Assembly (NCBI GenBank): GCA_902793635.1
Contig: CADBEA010000003.1
Coordinates: 22,957 to 86,956 of the forward strand
DNA from: an uncultured Erysipelotrichaceae bacterium
GTDB taxonomy: Bacteria; Bacillota_I; Bacilli_A; Erysipelotrichales; Erysipelotrichaceae
Length of the DNA: 64,000 bases
Direction: 5' to 3'
The position numbers were made by a program, and so were the translations under genes. Under the pieces are notes generated by a model. That model was not told the DNA's origin, made no database searches, and saw only the letters and a program-made list of their open reading frames with translations. Shown here in pieces: positions 63,894-64,000 of the stretch. The stretch's first letter is position 1; the number at the start of each line of letters is the position of its first letter.

Positions 63894-63991
63894 AATGGAT
63901 GACGCTCTTTTCAAAGAATTAGTTGATGTACCTGGCAGTGTACAGCGAATTTCGGGAAAAAGACTATTCTAAACGCAAAGAGGTAAGGAAT

Positions 63992-64000
63992 ATGCTGATT
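63992..64000 (+). other. Possible start of the next gene
   Basis: ATGCTGATT at the window edge is preceded by AGAGGTAAGG, a fair ribosome site. Only three codons are visible, so nothing can be said about the product. Confidence 0.3.

Noticed and set aside
63896..63973. 25-codon frame MDDALFKELVDVPGS...
   Set aside because: It starts in the T-run of a terminator, has no ribosome site and stops quickly.

Overview
The window looks like a chromosomal segment of a low-to-mid GC Bacillota, most likely a gut-type member of the Erysipelotrichia. Pointers are the tmk-holB-ricT-rsmI block, a TPP-controlled thiT, CcpA-type cre control, Cna-B surface proteins, a CwlO-like hydrolase and four 6-phospho-beta-glucosidases. 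The lineage is inferred from gene content and style, not from a marker gene. No rRNA, tRNA, CRISPR array, phage or intact insertion sequence was seen.

Layout. 1-2.7 kb: the 5' part of a Cna-B surface protein, a small repeat protein and a YdcF-type membrane protein. 2.7-7.5 kb: a potassium block on the minus strand (ktrB, ktrA, a short KdpD, KdpE). 7.5-12.4 kb: a GYF_2 protein coupled to a membrane protein with an XRE helix-turn-helix and an RCC1-like propeller, a tyrosine phosphatase, a Phd/YefM antitoxin with an 11-codon toxin stub, and a YcaQ-type glycosylase. 12.4-17.3 kb: three tandem GH1 genes behind a small unknown gene whose promoter carries a cre site. 17.5-19 kb: an unknown gene and thiT with its riboswitch. 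19-26.7 kb: an operon for a coiled-coil protein, a signal peptidase I and a 2222-residue adhesin. 27-31 kb: a lipoprotein with a long terminator-containing leader, and a phosphatase operon (HAD, double histidine phosphatase, frameshifted HAD). 31-38 kb: flavodoxin, uridine-kinase-like protein, CwlO/M23 hydrolase, a 5'-nucleotidase-type enzyme, a CpXC protein and a BI-1 protein. 38-45 kb: mutL-miaA, pepD, a phosphoesterase and a flavoprotein. 45-52.8 kb: a lipoprotein, a HTH-TM-TPR protein, a FHA protein and the tmk-holB-ricT-rsmI-prsW operon. 52.8-58 kb: a beta-helix/Cna-B surface protein, two MgtC paralogues and a dead Rpn-family gene. 58.3-64 kb: two coupled TIR-type membrane propeller proteins, then a fourth GH1 gene.

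How the genes fit together. Several proteins share one plan: a cytoplasmic signalling or DNA-binding domain at the N-terminus, one membrane helix, and a large repeat or propeller domain outside. They are the XRE/RCC1 protein, the sigma-like HTH/TPR protein and the TIR pair. The TIR pair (58328-62294) and the XRE/RCC1/GYF_2 pair (7555-9856) are the best candidates for undescribed systems. RNA-level control is visible in the thiT riboswitch, where a hairpin over the ribosome binding site is mutually exclusive with an anti-sequester hairpin. It is also suggested in the leader at 27909-28201, which has a TTGACA box, an 18-base palindrome, a hairpin and an intrinsic terminator ahead of a lipoprotein gene.
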